The notes: a model not told the origin generated them from the sequence alone. DNA of 64,000 nucleotides from Parietaria judaica (GCA_954871525.1 OX940868.1:20889056-20953055); one strand, 5' to 3'. Positions 11,946 through 24,099 are shown, counted from the stretch's first letter. A program made the numbers and translations.

Positions 11946-12977
11946 TTTTAATTTTTTTAACAACTATTTTTATAATTGGTCTTTTGTACTATACTTAATT
12001 ATAAGTATACTAAAATTGTTACAACTTACAAAATTTTGAGACGTGCACAATTTTAAATACTGTAAAAAAATTATATTATATATTTTGAGAACGTTATATG
12101 TAGAATTATAATCATATAGAGATCCTAATGAACTATTTTCATAAACCGAAAGTTCATAAAAATAGTTATAATGCAATGTATACAGTAGTCCAAATGTCTC
12201 ATTTTATTTTAAAATTTTGGGTCTATTAATTTTCGCCCCCTCTTAGTCAAAGTTGAGCTTTTGGGACCCTATGTCTACACTATTTTCATAATGCAAACCC
12301 ATTATTTTTTAATTCCGTCATTCCACACGTATATTGGGTTGAAATTGGTTACCCACAGGGAGTTTAACTACTACGAGTCGATGGCATCCTCGTCGGATAT
12401 ATTTCGACGGCATATGTGCTGGACTAGATGTTGTCGCAAGCTCGGATGTGAGCGACAATGGTTCGGGCTAAATATTTGTCGAAGGGCCGGTTGCAGTCCT
12501 ACGTGAGGAGACAAGTCTACCCAAGGAGACTCTATTGTGTTTGAAATAAAAAAGAGGTGAAAGAATTAGGGTAGTTATAGGGTATAATTACAAAATTAAA
12601 TTTTTTTTGGATTGAAAATGTACTGTTTTAAAATAAATAAATAAATAAATAAAAATTGATTTTACAATTTAAAATCAACCAATTCGAGATGACGATTAAA
12701 AAATAAAAACGATCCAAATTGAAACAAAAAAAATCAGAATCCGTACTATTTTTAAAACAGAGCCAAAAAAATTAGTTTCGATTCTGCATTTTCAATTTAA
12801 AGTGTTAAATTATCCTTTTATCACATTTTCTCTACAGATCCCTTATCTATGCACATAAATAAATATATTATTAGTAAAGAATTGTTAATACTTCTATACA
12901 TTACATCTACTAGCGGCTAAATTTATTTGTGCTAGTTTTATATGTGTATTTATGTTAAAACTATATGGAATATAAAC
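11946..12977. other. Spacer, no gene assigned
   Basis: AT-rich sequence. A GC-richer patch at about 12360-12530 has no sustained open frame with recognisable motifs and no element ends. An (AAAT)n run lies at about 12631-12655. Confidence 0.45.
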
Positions 12978-13613
12978 CAAGGTGCAAAATTTCGCGAAAA
13001 TCGGTCGACATTTTGACCGATTTTCATTTTTCGGAGGTATGAGAAACGAAAATCGCTGGATTTTTAACATTTTTCGCATGGGCAAGTGGATAGAATTTCG
13101 TTTTTCGCTTTTGTGTGTAAAATGGGCGAAAAATGGATGGAATTTCGCTAAAAGTTAAACTTTTGGTAGATTTCGGCAAAAATACCAATTAAATTTTCGG
13201 CAAAAACAATTACACTTTCGGTAAAAAAAAATTGGTAGATTTTGGCAAAAATACCAATTAATATTTGACTTAATATTATACACTTCAACTAATAAAGTGA
13301 CATAACATTATACATTCCACCTACATACTTAAGTTACAAATGTGTTTTGTTGTATACAATTATGTCTTGTATTTATTAAATATGTAGTTTTGAACCTATA
13401 TAATTATCTTGCTTAAATACTTAAATATTTTTTACAAAATATCCGTCGAAAATCCCATCGGCATGCGGTATGCCCATGCGGTATATGCGGTATATGCGGC
13501 ATGCGGCATGCCCTTTTTTTTTACCATTTGCCCATCGACATACCATCGGCAAGCGATATATCCGTAAAACGGAAAATACGAAAGGACATCGGCAAGCGGC
13601 ATTTTAAACCTTG
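12978..13613. mobile_element. MITE-like element, CAAGG...CCTTG family, long copy
   Basis: Starts CAAGGTGCAAAATTTCGC and ends GGCATTTTAAACCTTG. The outer segments match the smaller element at 57248-57481 closely: shared ATCGGTCGACATTT near the left end, and AGCGATATATCCGTAAAAC and GACATCGGCAAGCGGC near the right. Its interior is longer and holds iterated (T)GCGGTATATGCGGCATGC. No convincing target duplication remains. No transposase frame. Confidence 0.6.
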
Positions 13614-15123
13614 CATGAAACTAGATCGATACACAAATTCAGTAGTTCTATAGAATTCTTTAAATGAGTAAATATTTTCTTTGGATTTTTTGAAGTGGCT
13701 TTTTCTTTAAGACTTATCTTCGATTGAGCTTCGAATGGGACAGTTACAGAAACGACAACGACGCTTTAAAGACGATGATTGGCACACATTCAAGTGGATC
13801 ATTCTATGTATATACACAGCCATCGTTGACCACATTAGAAATTGACCGTTGACCAGTAATATAACTTGACAACAAGAAAAAAAAGTGAGGGCGGCTATAT
13901 ATACATATAGATATAGTTGGTTTGGTCCTATAAAGAATCACAAAGCGGTTATATTATGTAAGTAAGAACAAGTCAATTCAATTCTCAAGTGGTAGAATTT
14001 TTTATAAGTTGGAGAATTCAACTTCGTACAAACGTACTTTGAATTTTATTTTCTTGTGCAACGTAAGATGATGAATACAATTTTATTTCTATTGTTTATG
14101 TGAGAATCGTACTCATATAATGAGTATGTCAAATTACTAGAATGGTACTATCGGATTTTATAATCTTTGCAATATTTGTATGAATGGCAATGACAATGGC
14201 GATCTAGATGAAAATGGAAAGAACTACTGTATTGGCATGAACGCTCGATAAATCGGATTCTCTTATTACTGCTCGTTTGATTTATTTATTTTTTAACTAT
14301 TGCGATCTAAAGTTCATATCATGGTTAAATATAAGGAATATATAGATATATATCATGGTTTAATTTAGTCATTTCTTCGTGAATCGTCGAGAAGACTCTG
14401 GTCTTTCTCGATGTGATAAGGCATCTAAAAAACGTGAGGTGTGTACCAATAAGGGCTTGAATCCGTTGATTAAATTTCGTAGTTTGATCAATATATTACA
14501 TAAACATCAAGAACACACGAAGGTAGAGAAGATTTGAAACAACACCATATCAATTAAATAACCCGAAAAATTAGAAGAACAAAAAAAAAGTCCAAAATTT
14601 TAGAGAATATTTTTTATAAGAAATTTTTGAAGAAAGAATTTTGCTTTAATACTTTTTAAAAATGCAAAAGTATAACTTATTAAGCAAGTTATACCCTCAA
14701 TTATGTATATTGGCCACACATCCAACTAGTTTTGTTATCTTCCACTTCATTTTTTTCTGCTTGACGATACTGTTTATGAAGAAAGCAATATTGCCATGTT
14801 CATAAAAAAAGTCATGAATAATTAATCAAATATTTGATTTTCTTTGAAGAAAGAAATGCCTTAATAGAAGTGTCATGTTGAATATAAGGAATTAAAACAT
14901 CAAGAGATAATTAAAGTGATAAATTTAACTATATATATATATATGTCCTAATTAATTAATGAGTTTCGTATTGATAAACCCTGAAAATAAAGGAGACAAA
15001 AATAGTCTAACTACTTTTCAATTATCACTTCTTTCTTTGTGGGATATAGCTATCAGCTTATCATAATATATGATTTTGTTTTTCTCCAAGTGGAATTAAT
15101 TTGGCAAACTTGCATATTTCTTT

Positions 15124-15168
<45 letters not shown>

Positions 15169-16210
15169 CCTTTCTAGGTAATGGGATTCTCAAGGCAAAT
15201 AATTTCCATGGATCTACTCGTTTTTCTTTGCAGCGAAACAAAAGGTCATACATAGTGATAGTGCCAACCTGTAACTTGTATCTTAAGGAACGAGACTCAT
15301 TGATTTCATTTTTTTTAATTTCTTTTTGTCAATACCATACTTCTAGAGAATGAAATTCTAACTACATTATAACGAGTTAAGTGAATTGATTATAAAGTTG
15401 TTATGACTCTAATATTTAGTCCTTGTACATGTGGTGGAACCGGAATTTCGGTTTCGATTTCTTTTTGTCGTTTTGGAATTTTTTATATTTGGTTCTAGGT
15501 TTGAACAATTATTATGAAAAAATAAATAAATTTAGTTCTAGATAGTAGATACACGGTCAATAGTAAAAACAATATAATTTATAAAAATAAAAATACAAAA
15601 TTCTGTTTATAAAAACTAAAATATCTTTTCTTTCGTGTAATACTATATTCAAAGGACCGGAATCTATATGGGAAGATAAAAAGATTCAATTAATAATATA
15701 TGAAATGCTAAACTTTGCTAATAAATATATATTAGAATTGTAAGGTTATTAATATTAAGAAATATATAAAAGTAGCAATAATTATGTAATTAAAATATAC
15801 TATAGACTTCAAGAATATGTTTCTTATATTTTTAACAGAATATGTAATGATCGGGATTTATTAGCCGCTCTTAAGAAAATTAGTTTAAGAACTGAAAATC
15901 TAATTTTGATAAAAAAAAAGGGTGTACCAATATTTTATTTGTAGGGCCTAGAATTAAATATTATTGATATTTTAATTACGTGGAAGCGATAAGATGGTCA
16001 TAAAACACAAATACTCTGTCCCTTTCATCTTTAAGTTGAGGTTTTGATGGTCGAGAGAGTCTTATGATTCAAGACTTTTCTCGAGTCTATTGACAAAACG
16101 ACACGTAATATTGTCGTTTTCTGTCATAATATATCTTAGATATTTCAGCATTTCAGATTTTATATTTCAGAATTGAGTTGCATTCTTAATTTTCTGTTGT
16201 CATTACATAC

Positions 16211-16213
<3 letters not shown>
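13614..16213. other. AT-rich spacer with a (TA)n microsatellite
   Basis: No supported gene. A (TA)n tract lies at about 15125-15165, the same kind of site that borders the foldback element at 16256. Around 15430-15500, GGAACCGGAATTTCGGTTTCG resembles degenerate terminal sequence of an old element but has no partner. Confidence 0.45.

Positions 16214-16255
<42 letters not shown>
16214..16255. repeat. (TA)n tract at the left border of the foldback element
   Basis: About 20 TA units. Together with the tract at 18690-18723 it brackets the foldback element exactly, which suggests insertion into, or carriage of, a TA microsatellite. Confidence 0.85.
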
Positions 16256-16257
<2 letters not shown>

Positions 16258-18687
16258 AAACTTGAAAAAAAAAGTCCCCAAAAAGCAAGTTCTACCCCTT
16301 TTATTCCTCACTTTAATAAATCTAAAAAATTTATTCCCCAACTCATTTTTTACCATAATTTTGACAAAAATACCCTCTTTTACCATTTTTTTTACTCACC
16401 ATTTTCACCCCTCTCTGTGTGGTTGAACCGTTTTTTGCTTCAATTTGGACCGTTTTTGGTATCATTGTAGACAGTTTCTTGGTTTCGAAAAAAGACTTAG
16501 ACACTTTCATGCATTATCTTAGACACTAAATAAAGCCTACGTAGACACTTCTAAATTTTAAAAATAAAGTCCATCAAATTATTAACTGGTTTATATTACA
16601 AGTCAAAATATAGTTAGACACTCTTTAACATAAAAAAGGATTGTTTTGTGCATCTTTGTAGACACTTCTAAAAGAGTGTAAAATATTGGTTAGACCGTTT
16701 TTTGCCTCATTTTGTACCGTTTATGGTATTGGCTTAGAAAGTTTTTAGGTTTCGGAAAAAGCCTTAGACAGTTTCCTGCATAGACTTGGACACTAAATAA
16801 AGCCTAAGTAGACACTTCTAAATTTTCAAAATAAAGTTCATCAAATTATCAACTAGTTGAAATTACAAGTCTATATTTAGTTTAACACTTTTTAACATAA
16901 AAATGACTGTTTTGTACATCTTTGTAGACAATTTGAAAAAAATACGAAATATTGGTTAGACAGTTTTTTTCCTCATTTTGGACCCTTTTTGGTATTGGCT
17001 TAGACAGTTTCTGGCTTTCGAAAAAAGCCTTAGATAGGTTCATGCATAGACTTAGACACCAAATAAAGCCTAATTTATAAATTTTCATTCTTAGGCTTTA
17101 TTTAGTGTCTAAGTCTATGCATGAAACTGTCTAAGGCATTTTCAAAAACCTAGAAACTGTCTAAGCCAATACAAAAAATGGTCCAAAATGAGGCAAAAAA
17201 CGGTCAAACCAATATTTTGCACTTTTTTCAAAGTGTCTACAAAGATGCACAAAACAGACCTTTTTTATGTAAAAAATTGTCTAACCACATATAAACTTGT
17301 AATTTCAACAAGTTAATAATTTAATTTATTTTATTTTGAAAATTTAGAAATTAGGCTTTATTTGGTGTCTTAGTCTAAGCATGAAACTGACTAAGGCTTT
17401 TTTCGAAACCCATAAATTGTCTAAGCTAATACCAAAAATGGTCCAAAATGAAGAAAAAAGCTGTCTAACTAATATTTCGTATTTTTTCAAAGTGTCTACA
17501 AAGATGTACAAAACAGTCCTTTTTATGTTAAAAAGTGTTTAACCACATATAGACTTGTAATTTCAACTAGTTAACATTTTGATGAACTTTATTTTGAAAA
17601 TTTAGCAGTGTCTACTTAGGATTTATTTAGTGTCCAAGTCTATGCATGAAACTGTCTAAGGCTTTATCCGAAACATAAAAACTGTCTAAGACAATACCAA
17701 AAACGGTACAAAATGAGGCAAAACACGGTCTAACAAATATTTCGCACTTTTTTAGAAGTGTCTACAAAGATGCACAAAACAATCCTTTTTTTATGTTAAA
17801 AAGTGTCTAACTATATTTAGACTTCTAATTTTAACCTGTGAATAATTTGATAGACTTTATTTTGAAAATTTAGAAGTGTCTACTTAGGCTTTATTTGGTG
17901 TCTAAGTCTATGCATGAAACTATCTAAGGCTTTTTTCGAAATCCAGAAATTGTCTAAGCCAATACCAAAAACGGTCCAAAATGAGGAAAAAAACTGTCTA
18001 ACCAATGTCGTACTCTTTTCAAAGTGTCTATATAGATGTACAAAACAATCATTTTTATGTTAAAAAGTGTTTAAGACTTGTAATTCCAACTAGTTAATAA
18101 TTTGATGAACTTTATTTTGAAAATTTAGAAGTGTCTACTTAGGCTTTATTTAGTGTCGAAGTCTATGCATGAAACTGTCTAAGGCTTTTTCCGAAACCTA
18201 AAAACTGTCTAAGCCAATACCAAAAACGGTTCAAAATGAGGCAAAAAACGGTCTAACCAATATTTCGCACTTTTTTAGAAGTGTCTACAAAGATGCACAA
18301 AACAATCATTTTTTATGTTAAAAAGTGTCTAACTCTATTTAGACTTGTAATTTAAACTAGTTAATAATTTGATGGACTTTATTTTGAAAATTTAGAAGTG
18401 TCTACTTAGGCTTTATTTAGTGTCTAAGTCTATACATGAAAGTGTCTAAGCCTTTTTTCGAAACCAAGAAAGTGTCTACAAAGATACTAAAAACGATCCA
18501 AATTGAAGCAAGAAAAAGTCCAACCACACATAGAGGGGTGAAAATGGTGAGTAAAAAAATTGGTAAAAGAGGGTAATTTTGTCAAAATTGTGGTAAAAAT
18601 TGAATTGGAGAATAAATTTTTCAGATTTATTAAAGTGAGGAACAAAAGAGGTAGAACTTGCTTTTTGGGAGACTTTTTTTCAAGTTT

Positions 18688-18689
<2 letters not shown>
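16256..18689. mobile_element. (TA)n-bounded foldback element of about 2.4 kb (Micron-like)
   Basis: The left end GGAAACTTGAAAAAAA and right end TTTTTTTCAAGTTTCC are inverted copies, and near-identity continues inward for roughly 300 bp (16256-16560 against 18385-18689). Both ends sit directly in (TA)n tracts. The centre of symmetry is near 17090. The interior is a two-armed array of a ~262-bp unit, annotated separately. No transposase is seen; mirror-image 60-codon frames near both ends arise from the arms. The closest known pattern is the Micron class of MITEs that sit in TA microsatellites, but this one is far larger. Classification is inference; the repeat structure is directly visible. 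Confidence 0.7.
16430..18530. repeat. Inverted array of about nine ~262-bp units
   Basis: A unit holding GGACCGTTTTTGGTAT, CTTAGACAGTTTC, ATGCATAGACTTAGACAC and AATAAAGCCTAAGTAGACAC recurs about every 262 bp. In forward sense it is near 16445, 16710 and 16978. From about 17090 onward it runs in reverse complement, near 17180, 17440, 17705, 17970, 18227 and 18485. The arms are therefore unequal: three units left, six right. Units differ by many point changes, so the array is old or was built stepwise. Confidence 0.75.

Positions 18690-18723
<34 letters not shown>
18690..18723. repeat. (TA)n tract at the right border of the foldback element
   Basis: About 16 TA units follow directly after the terminal TTTCCA. 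It is the counterpart of the tract at 16214-16255. Confidence 0.85.
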
Positions 18724-18726
<3 letters not shown>

Positions 18727-20895
18727 CAGATCGGTGGTGGAACCACGATTTTAATTCAAGTGTCTAAAATAATTTTTCTTTTGAAAAAGTTTAAGTAAAA
18801 TTTTAAATTTTAAGCAATATTACTATAGAATAATAAACTGTACTATTAAATATTTGTTAACCAGATTATAATTGATGAGTTTTCTTTTCATTAATAAGTA
18901 AATTACAACTAGACCATTTAGTTGAATTCTAATTATTATATATATTATATACGTATTTATGTTTTTTAAAAATATTTTTTTTTCGTTTCGAATTTTTTAG
19001 GTATCGATTGTTTTCAGGTGGTGCCCGTATATACACTGGGTTTAGCTCCGCCCTTGCACACACACACATATTAAACTAGTAAACTTATATCAAGCATATA
19101 ATTTATAAGAGATATTAACGGCAAAAATACTGGCAGCATAAAGTTAAGTTAAAAACTATGGTAAAAATATCTAAGTTTATTTTTTTGGTGGATCGGTAGA
19201 CCTCATCCCCTTTTTATAAAATTTTTTACTATTTTCTTGAGTGATGACGTCAAAACCAAATAAAACAAATAAACCCTAAATAAAACAAATTCACGAATAT
19301 TAAAATAAACCTCGATGTACACAAAATTTTGGAGAGTCAACAACGGAATTTCTTATTTTTCTCTTTACTTTCTCTTCTCGAATTCCCAGTTCATCTCCTC
19401 TATAGCTTCATGATTGACATTGTTGGCGTCATCACTGAAGAAAGTAGTAAAGAAATTAAAGAAAACGTGGATGAGGTCGTTGATCCGCAAAAGAAGTGGA
19501 CTTAGATACCTTTGTCATGGTTTTTTAAGTTGATTCTATATCGCCTTATTAAGAACGTGTGTACTTTTATCGCAAATAACCCACTTTATAATAAAAATAT
19601 TTGTATGGAATAATATATTTTCAATGAATAATATATTTTCAATTACGTCTCTCGAAAAAAAATTCTAGATATTATTATCTGAATATATATATATATACAT
19701 ATAATATATATAGCAGTGCAGCTGTAACATCATAAAATTTAAATTCATATACTAATTCCAAAGTTGTTTTTTTTTTTTTTTTTGAGGGAATACTGATTCC
19801 AAAGTCTGTGGAAAAGTAGTCGATGTGGTTTTTCTTATGAAAATAATTACATAAAAATAATGCTGTATTTTTGTAGCGGGTTTCAAATGGCGAGATTGTG
19901 TTATTTCTCTTGTCAAAATCAAGAATCTTGAAGCCAATAAATTCAATAAGGAAAAACCAACTAAGCTTTTTAACTTGTTACCTTTTTATTTAAGTGCTCT
20001 TCATAATTTTCTCTAATTTCATTAATAATACAACGCCATATATATATAGACAAAACTCTATTAGTTGAAATATTTATCCAGAAATTGATTATGCTAGACA
20101 TATGGTTTCAGTAGCCAATCAATGCCCTCTATTAATATGAGCCTTGTTAATAAATTAGATCTAACTAATTAAGAAAAAAGAGTTTTCTACTCCTTACGCC
20201 ACTATTAAATGGAGGCTCGCCATTTGGACCACTTTACTTTAATGTCTTAAATTTAATATAGTATAAAGCTTTAAAGGTTCTTCATAATCATAAATTATGA
20301 AAAGGAAAAAGAACAGAAAAGAGGGAAATGCTATCACGCCAATTTGCATGTCACAAAAAAGAAAATAAAAAAAAATACTAGCGACATAAGTAAGTAATTT
20401 ATTGCTTGCATCGATTCATTCTCATTTACTTTTACAATGACAATAGTATTTAAGATTATCAAATAATGTCGGGGTTTAATTATGTTTATATCCCGTTGAC
20501 GTTTGTTATATGAAAAAATTATTCTACAAATGTTAAACTTTGAAAATATTAATTATTCAATATACTGTAATAAACTAGAGATGTGCTCGTGTCTTAACTT
20601 AACATACTTAATTTGACATGAAAAAATCGGAGTTAGACATTCTGTTTTGAAAAGGCAAAGTTTTGTTACAGTATAATTGAAATCGAAAATAAAATTTTGA
20701 AACTTGATTTTAGTAGCACTTTAGTGGGTTTCCGTAGCCAAGCACGAATAAGATTTATTTGATTACGGTTACTGAGATCCAAAATCCGGCTAAGTCCAAG
20801 TTTAGAACAAAAAATTAGGATGTTATGCCGTGCCTTTTCCGATTTGAGTTTTTGAATTTAGATATTCCATGGTAGTACAAGTAATAGGTAGAAAT
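18724..20895. other. AT-rich spacer, no supported gene
   Basis: A short frame beginning MIDIVGVIT at 19409 follows a pyrimidine-rich leader-like stretch but stops after about 32 codons and is not enough to call a gene. Motifs at 19115 (ATTAACGGCAAAAATACT) look like a Mutator-type MITE end without a partner. A (TA)n run lies at 19685-19700 and a T run at 19769-19785. Confidence 0.45.
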
Positions 20896-21643
20896 TAGGG
20901 GTGAAAATTTTGCAACCGTTTCGGTTTTGTCCCGGTTCCGGTACCGGTTCCGGAACGGTTTTAAAAAAAATAAGGGAACTTTAGTTCTAAATTGGGAACC
21001 GGTACTTCCCGGTTCACGGTTTATGGAACCGGGAACTGGAACCGGAACCATAAGTAAAATTTCCCGATTTTTGGTACCAGTTCCGGTTTTAAACTATATG
21101 TAGTTTTAGATGTTTTCATAGTATGTTGTTTTTAAATATTTTGTATGCTTATTGTAGTTTTTGGGTTATATGTCGTTTTTTATGACTTAAACTATGCGTA
21201 TTTTTTCGTTATTAGGGTTTAATATTTACCATTTTTTTTCTCGACCCTTTCAATCTCTTTTTCTCCCTCTCTCATCCATCGTGACGTAATATTCTTCTCT
21301 TCGCCGAGAACCCTCCACCGTCGATTACATGTCTTCGTCTTCCAACTAGAAGATTTCACTCACAAGCAAAATCTATGTCTCGTGTTTTTTTTTTTTTTTT
21401 CCAGCCATTAATTTTTGTCTTGTGTTAAGTTTTTGTTTCGGCCATTAATTTTTGTCTCGTGTTAGTACTAAATTTTTTCACGAATCTTTTCTTACTTTTT
21501 CCCGGTACCGTTCCGGTTTTTAAAAAAATAAGGAAATTTACAACCGGAAACGGGAACCGGTACGGAAAATAAAAAACCTGAATTTTTGAAATAGGTACCA
21601 AAAACAACTAATTTCCCGATTCCCGGTTCCGCTTTCACCCCTA
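20896..21643. mobile_element. Non-autonomous hAT-type element with CCGGTTCC-rich ends
   Basis: Ends are TAGGGGTGAAA on both strands. A perfect 8-bp target duplication, GTAGAAAT, lies at 20888-20895 and 21644-21651. Within about 170 bp of each end the motif CCGGTTCC/GGAACCGG and variants repeat many times. No transposase frame. The perfect duplication indicates a clean and not very old insertion. Confidence 0.85.
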
Positions 21644-21884
21644 GTAGAAATTAATATCAAGAAAATGTGTACTGAAATGGCCGAACTAATTTTCTTAATC
21701 CAAGTGCGTTTTTGGGCTTTTTTTGGCCCATGTGCACTAATTTTTAGTATGTATATTATAACTGGGCTTTTTTTTCGGCCCATTGGGCATTACTTAAAAG
21801 TTAAAAACCTTAAGAAAATATGTCATTTTTAGAATATGCAACCACATTAGCGTTATTTTTTCTAGCTTGGTATAATTTTATTGT

Positions 21885-22049
21885 CTCATTTTTTTTTATT
21901 ATATATAAATGAGAAACTTTGGATTTCACACCTCCTACTCTAATGGTGACTGAAATCAAGACCAATTCTCCTACTCTTATGGTGACTGAAATCAAGACCT
22001 CTAATGTCTTAAGTGATGTATTTGTTACCACTAGACCAACCACATCTTG
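21885..22049 (-). mobile_element. tRNA-derived SINE with a duplicated internal segment
   Basis: On the minus strand it begins AAGATGTGGTTGGTCTAGTGG (A box), nearly identical to the SINE at 39699, then continues AACAAATACATCACTTAAGAC. The segment containing GGTCTTGATTTCAGTCACCA is present twice, 36 bp apart, and the 3' part reads GTGTGAAATCCAAAG, also shared with the 39.7-kb copy. The tail is an AT-rich run. The duplicated segment includes the B-box region. Confidence 0.7.
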
Positions 22050-22488
22050 TAATATTTTTATGGGATAAAACCAAAAGTATTTAAGTTATACTTAATTGCA
22101 TCATATGTACCCATGTTTTTATAATGAAAAAAATAAAAAATTCTTAAAATAGTAGCTCCATCTAATTATGTTAGGAAACATTAATGGACGGTCAAATATC
22201 TGTTAAAAAAACATGCATTGACGTTTTTTTGAGTCTCCTCTGATCGACGTTTTCAAAAAAAATTGACGAAATTATTGTTCTACTGCACTAGAGTACTTCT
22301 TATTTAACACTAAAAATAGAGCATGTATACCCGGCCCCGGTATTAGACTATAACTTAATTACTTTTCTAATGAATATCCTTACTTTTATTGTTATATACC
22401 TAATCCTTCGTTATAAATTGTTTTCTTATATAGCGAGCAATTTTTTTTCATCTTATTTTATTATAAAATAGTTGATTTAAATCAAGAC
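22050..22488. other. Spacer between SINE and hAT element
   Basis: AT-rich, no open frame or element ends recognised. Confidence 0.5.
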
Positions 22489-23127
22489 CTCCTGATTAGA
22501 GCTGCACATTTCATCGTCGCGGCTGCTCGCGACTCGCTCGCCAAAACCGCGAGAAAACGCGTCGCGACGCGTCGCGGCGTGTGCGGTCGCGGCTGGTCGC
22601 GATGCGGTCGCGGCGTGTTGACTCGAGAGAGAAAGATGGGTTTTTTTGGGTTGCGGCAAAAGTTGTATTTTTGATTCCGATGTTTAACTTTGTTAATTGT
22701 TAGTTTTTAACCGAATTTAAATGTTAAAAATGTAAATTTTTGTAACATAATATTATTTTTAAATATTTAATAACAAATAAATAAATATAACAAATAAATA
22801 AATATAACTAAACGAGATATTAAAAAAAAGAGTTGTATTATTCATTGTGAATATTACAATAAGGTGGAAGAAAGCTGTAATATTCAGTGTAAACATTACA
22901 AGATGCCTCACTAAAACCTCTCTTGTAAAACCCTCCTTAGGGACTAAAAACCAAGAGAGGAAAGAGCACATCATTATTGGCGCTAACTTTGCATCACTCG
23001 GGGAACCATGATTCAAACCTTTCAGTCATAAGCTCAAGCTCGGTTGGTTCGGAACGTTGGCCGATTACGGGGTTGCGGAACATCCAATCGTTCAACACCA
23101 CGGCTTGCTCGAGGTGTGTGTTGGTTA

Positions 23128-23661
23128 TTACCCGGATCGAGAACGTCGAGGATTGCCGACGGAGGCTTCAGCGGCTTCTTGATGGGAAGGTTCGGGGGAA
23201 CCGTCGTGGAACGAGCCGACAACAGAGCCATGGACAGAGCGCGGCGTCCGAAGGTCGGCATCATCGGCGTGTTGAGTTTCTTGAAAGTTGGGATCGTGGG
23301 CGCGTTGAGTTTCGTCTTCGTCGGGTTGTTGGAATTCTTCACCGGCTTGTTGTTGAAGCATGAGTTGGAAAAACGGATCGTTATTTCCCGCCCTTAATTG
23401 AGCTACCGCGTCGACCAAAACTTGGGGCACACGCTCCGGATTGGCATCGTGCGCGCCCATCGCCCGGACTAGACTAGGTCGTAGAGACCGTACCGTATCA
23501 TCGGGGTAATCGGGATTTGGTGGGGAAGGAAAAATTTCTGCCGGTAGCATAACGGGGATATAGCCGTCGGGCGTAGGTTGGCCGGGAGCCATGGGTTGAA
23601 ATTGGGGTTCCAACCTCCTAGCCGTCCTTCGACCCCCGGAATTACCACTTCTTCGAGACAT
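23128..23661 (-). CDS. Unrecognised protein encoded inside the hAT element, probably frameshifted
   Basis: A 177-residue frame from the first ATG after a TATA box and a short leader. The N-terminus is basic and glycine/arginine-rich, then proline-rich (residues about 20-55), then a helical segment around VPQVLVDAVAQLRAG and FFQLMLQQQAGEEF, then an acidic low-complexity stretch. It stops at SRSG. Immediately downstream another frame of the same strand reads LEQAVVLNDWMFRNPVI and ends ESWFPE near 22993, which looks like the natural C-terminal part, so a frameshift or a small intron is likely. I do not recognise the family. It could be an accessory transposon protein or a captured host gene fragment. 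Codon composition is far GC-richer than flanking DNA. Confidence 0.5.
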   Translation of the reverse strand: MSRRSGNSGGRRTARRLEPQFQPMAPGQPTPDGYIPVMLPAEIFPSPPNPDYPDDTVRSLRPSLVRAMGAHDANPERVPQVLVDAVAQLRAGNNDPFFQLMLQQQAGEEFQQPDEDETQRAHDPNFQETQHADDADLRTPRSVHGSVVGSFHDGSPEPSHQEAAEASVGNPRRSRSG

Positions 23662-23778
23662 AATAGAGAACTTTGAGAACTTTGAAAACTTTAGAGAACT
23701 TTGAGAATTGAGAGAACTTTGAGAATTTGAGAGAGAGATGGAAGATTGTTGGTGAGGAAATGAGGGAGGAAGGGGTGG

Positions 23779-23786
23779 TATTTATA
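23779..23786 (-). promoter_or_regulatory. TATA box of the gene inside the hAT element
   Basis: TATAAATA on the minus strand, about 118 bp upstream of the ATG at 23661. The position is reasonable for a plant Pol II promoter and supports expression of the internal frame. Confidence 0.55.
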
Positions 23787-24099
23787 GGGTTGGAGGAGAT
23801 AGTTGGGTGGGTGAATAATTATTGAGGTGGGTGAAATTTGAATGAAATTCGGGTAAAAATTTGGGGATTTACGCCCAAAACAAACACAAAAAACCACAAC
23901 CTTCGGATCGCTGAGGTGGCACGATCGTGGCCGTCGGATCAAGTGCGCGGATCGCCCTCAGGAGTCGCGACTTCACCCTCGCGTCGCGACGCGTCGCGAC
24001 TTTCTCTCTCAGCGTCGCGAACGTCGCGACTTCCAGGAGTGCGTCGCGACTCGTCGCGAGAGGCTTCCGGCGGTGATTATGTGCAGCTCTACTCCTGAT

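Larger units (their letters stand above)
22497..24091. mobile_element. hAT-type element of 1595 bp carrying a GC-rich open frame
   Basis: Terminal inverted repeats TAGAGCTGCACAT and ATGTGCAGCTCTA are bounded by a perfect 8-bp duplication, CTCCTGAT, at 22489-22496 and 24092-24099. Both subterminal regions (22515-22620 and 23950-24065) are packed with GTCGCGAC/CGTCGCGACG motifs. The interior holds a minus-strand transcription unit: a TATA box at 23779-23786, an A/GAACTTTGAGA-iterated leader at 23665-23730, and an ATG at 23661. No transposase motif was found. The terminal repeats match the 266-bp element at 51241, so the two belong to one family. Either this is a deletion derivative, or the frame is captured cargo. 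Confidence 0.85.

Noticed and set aside
15039..15353. Open frames across the (TA)n tract, both strands
   Set aside because: They exist because TA repeats encode alternating I/Y without stops; no motif or gene signal.
16186..18754. Mirror-image ~60-codon frames at both ends of the foldback element with similar translations
   Set aside because: The similarity follows from the inverted arms, and the frames end in (IY)n from the TA tracts. No evidence of selection on protein.
19409..19505. Short frame starting MIDIVGVIT, suggestive of an OB-fold (RPA-like) start
   Set aside because: Only about 32 codons before a stop; similarity too weak to claim.
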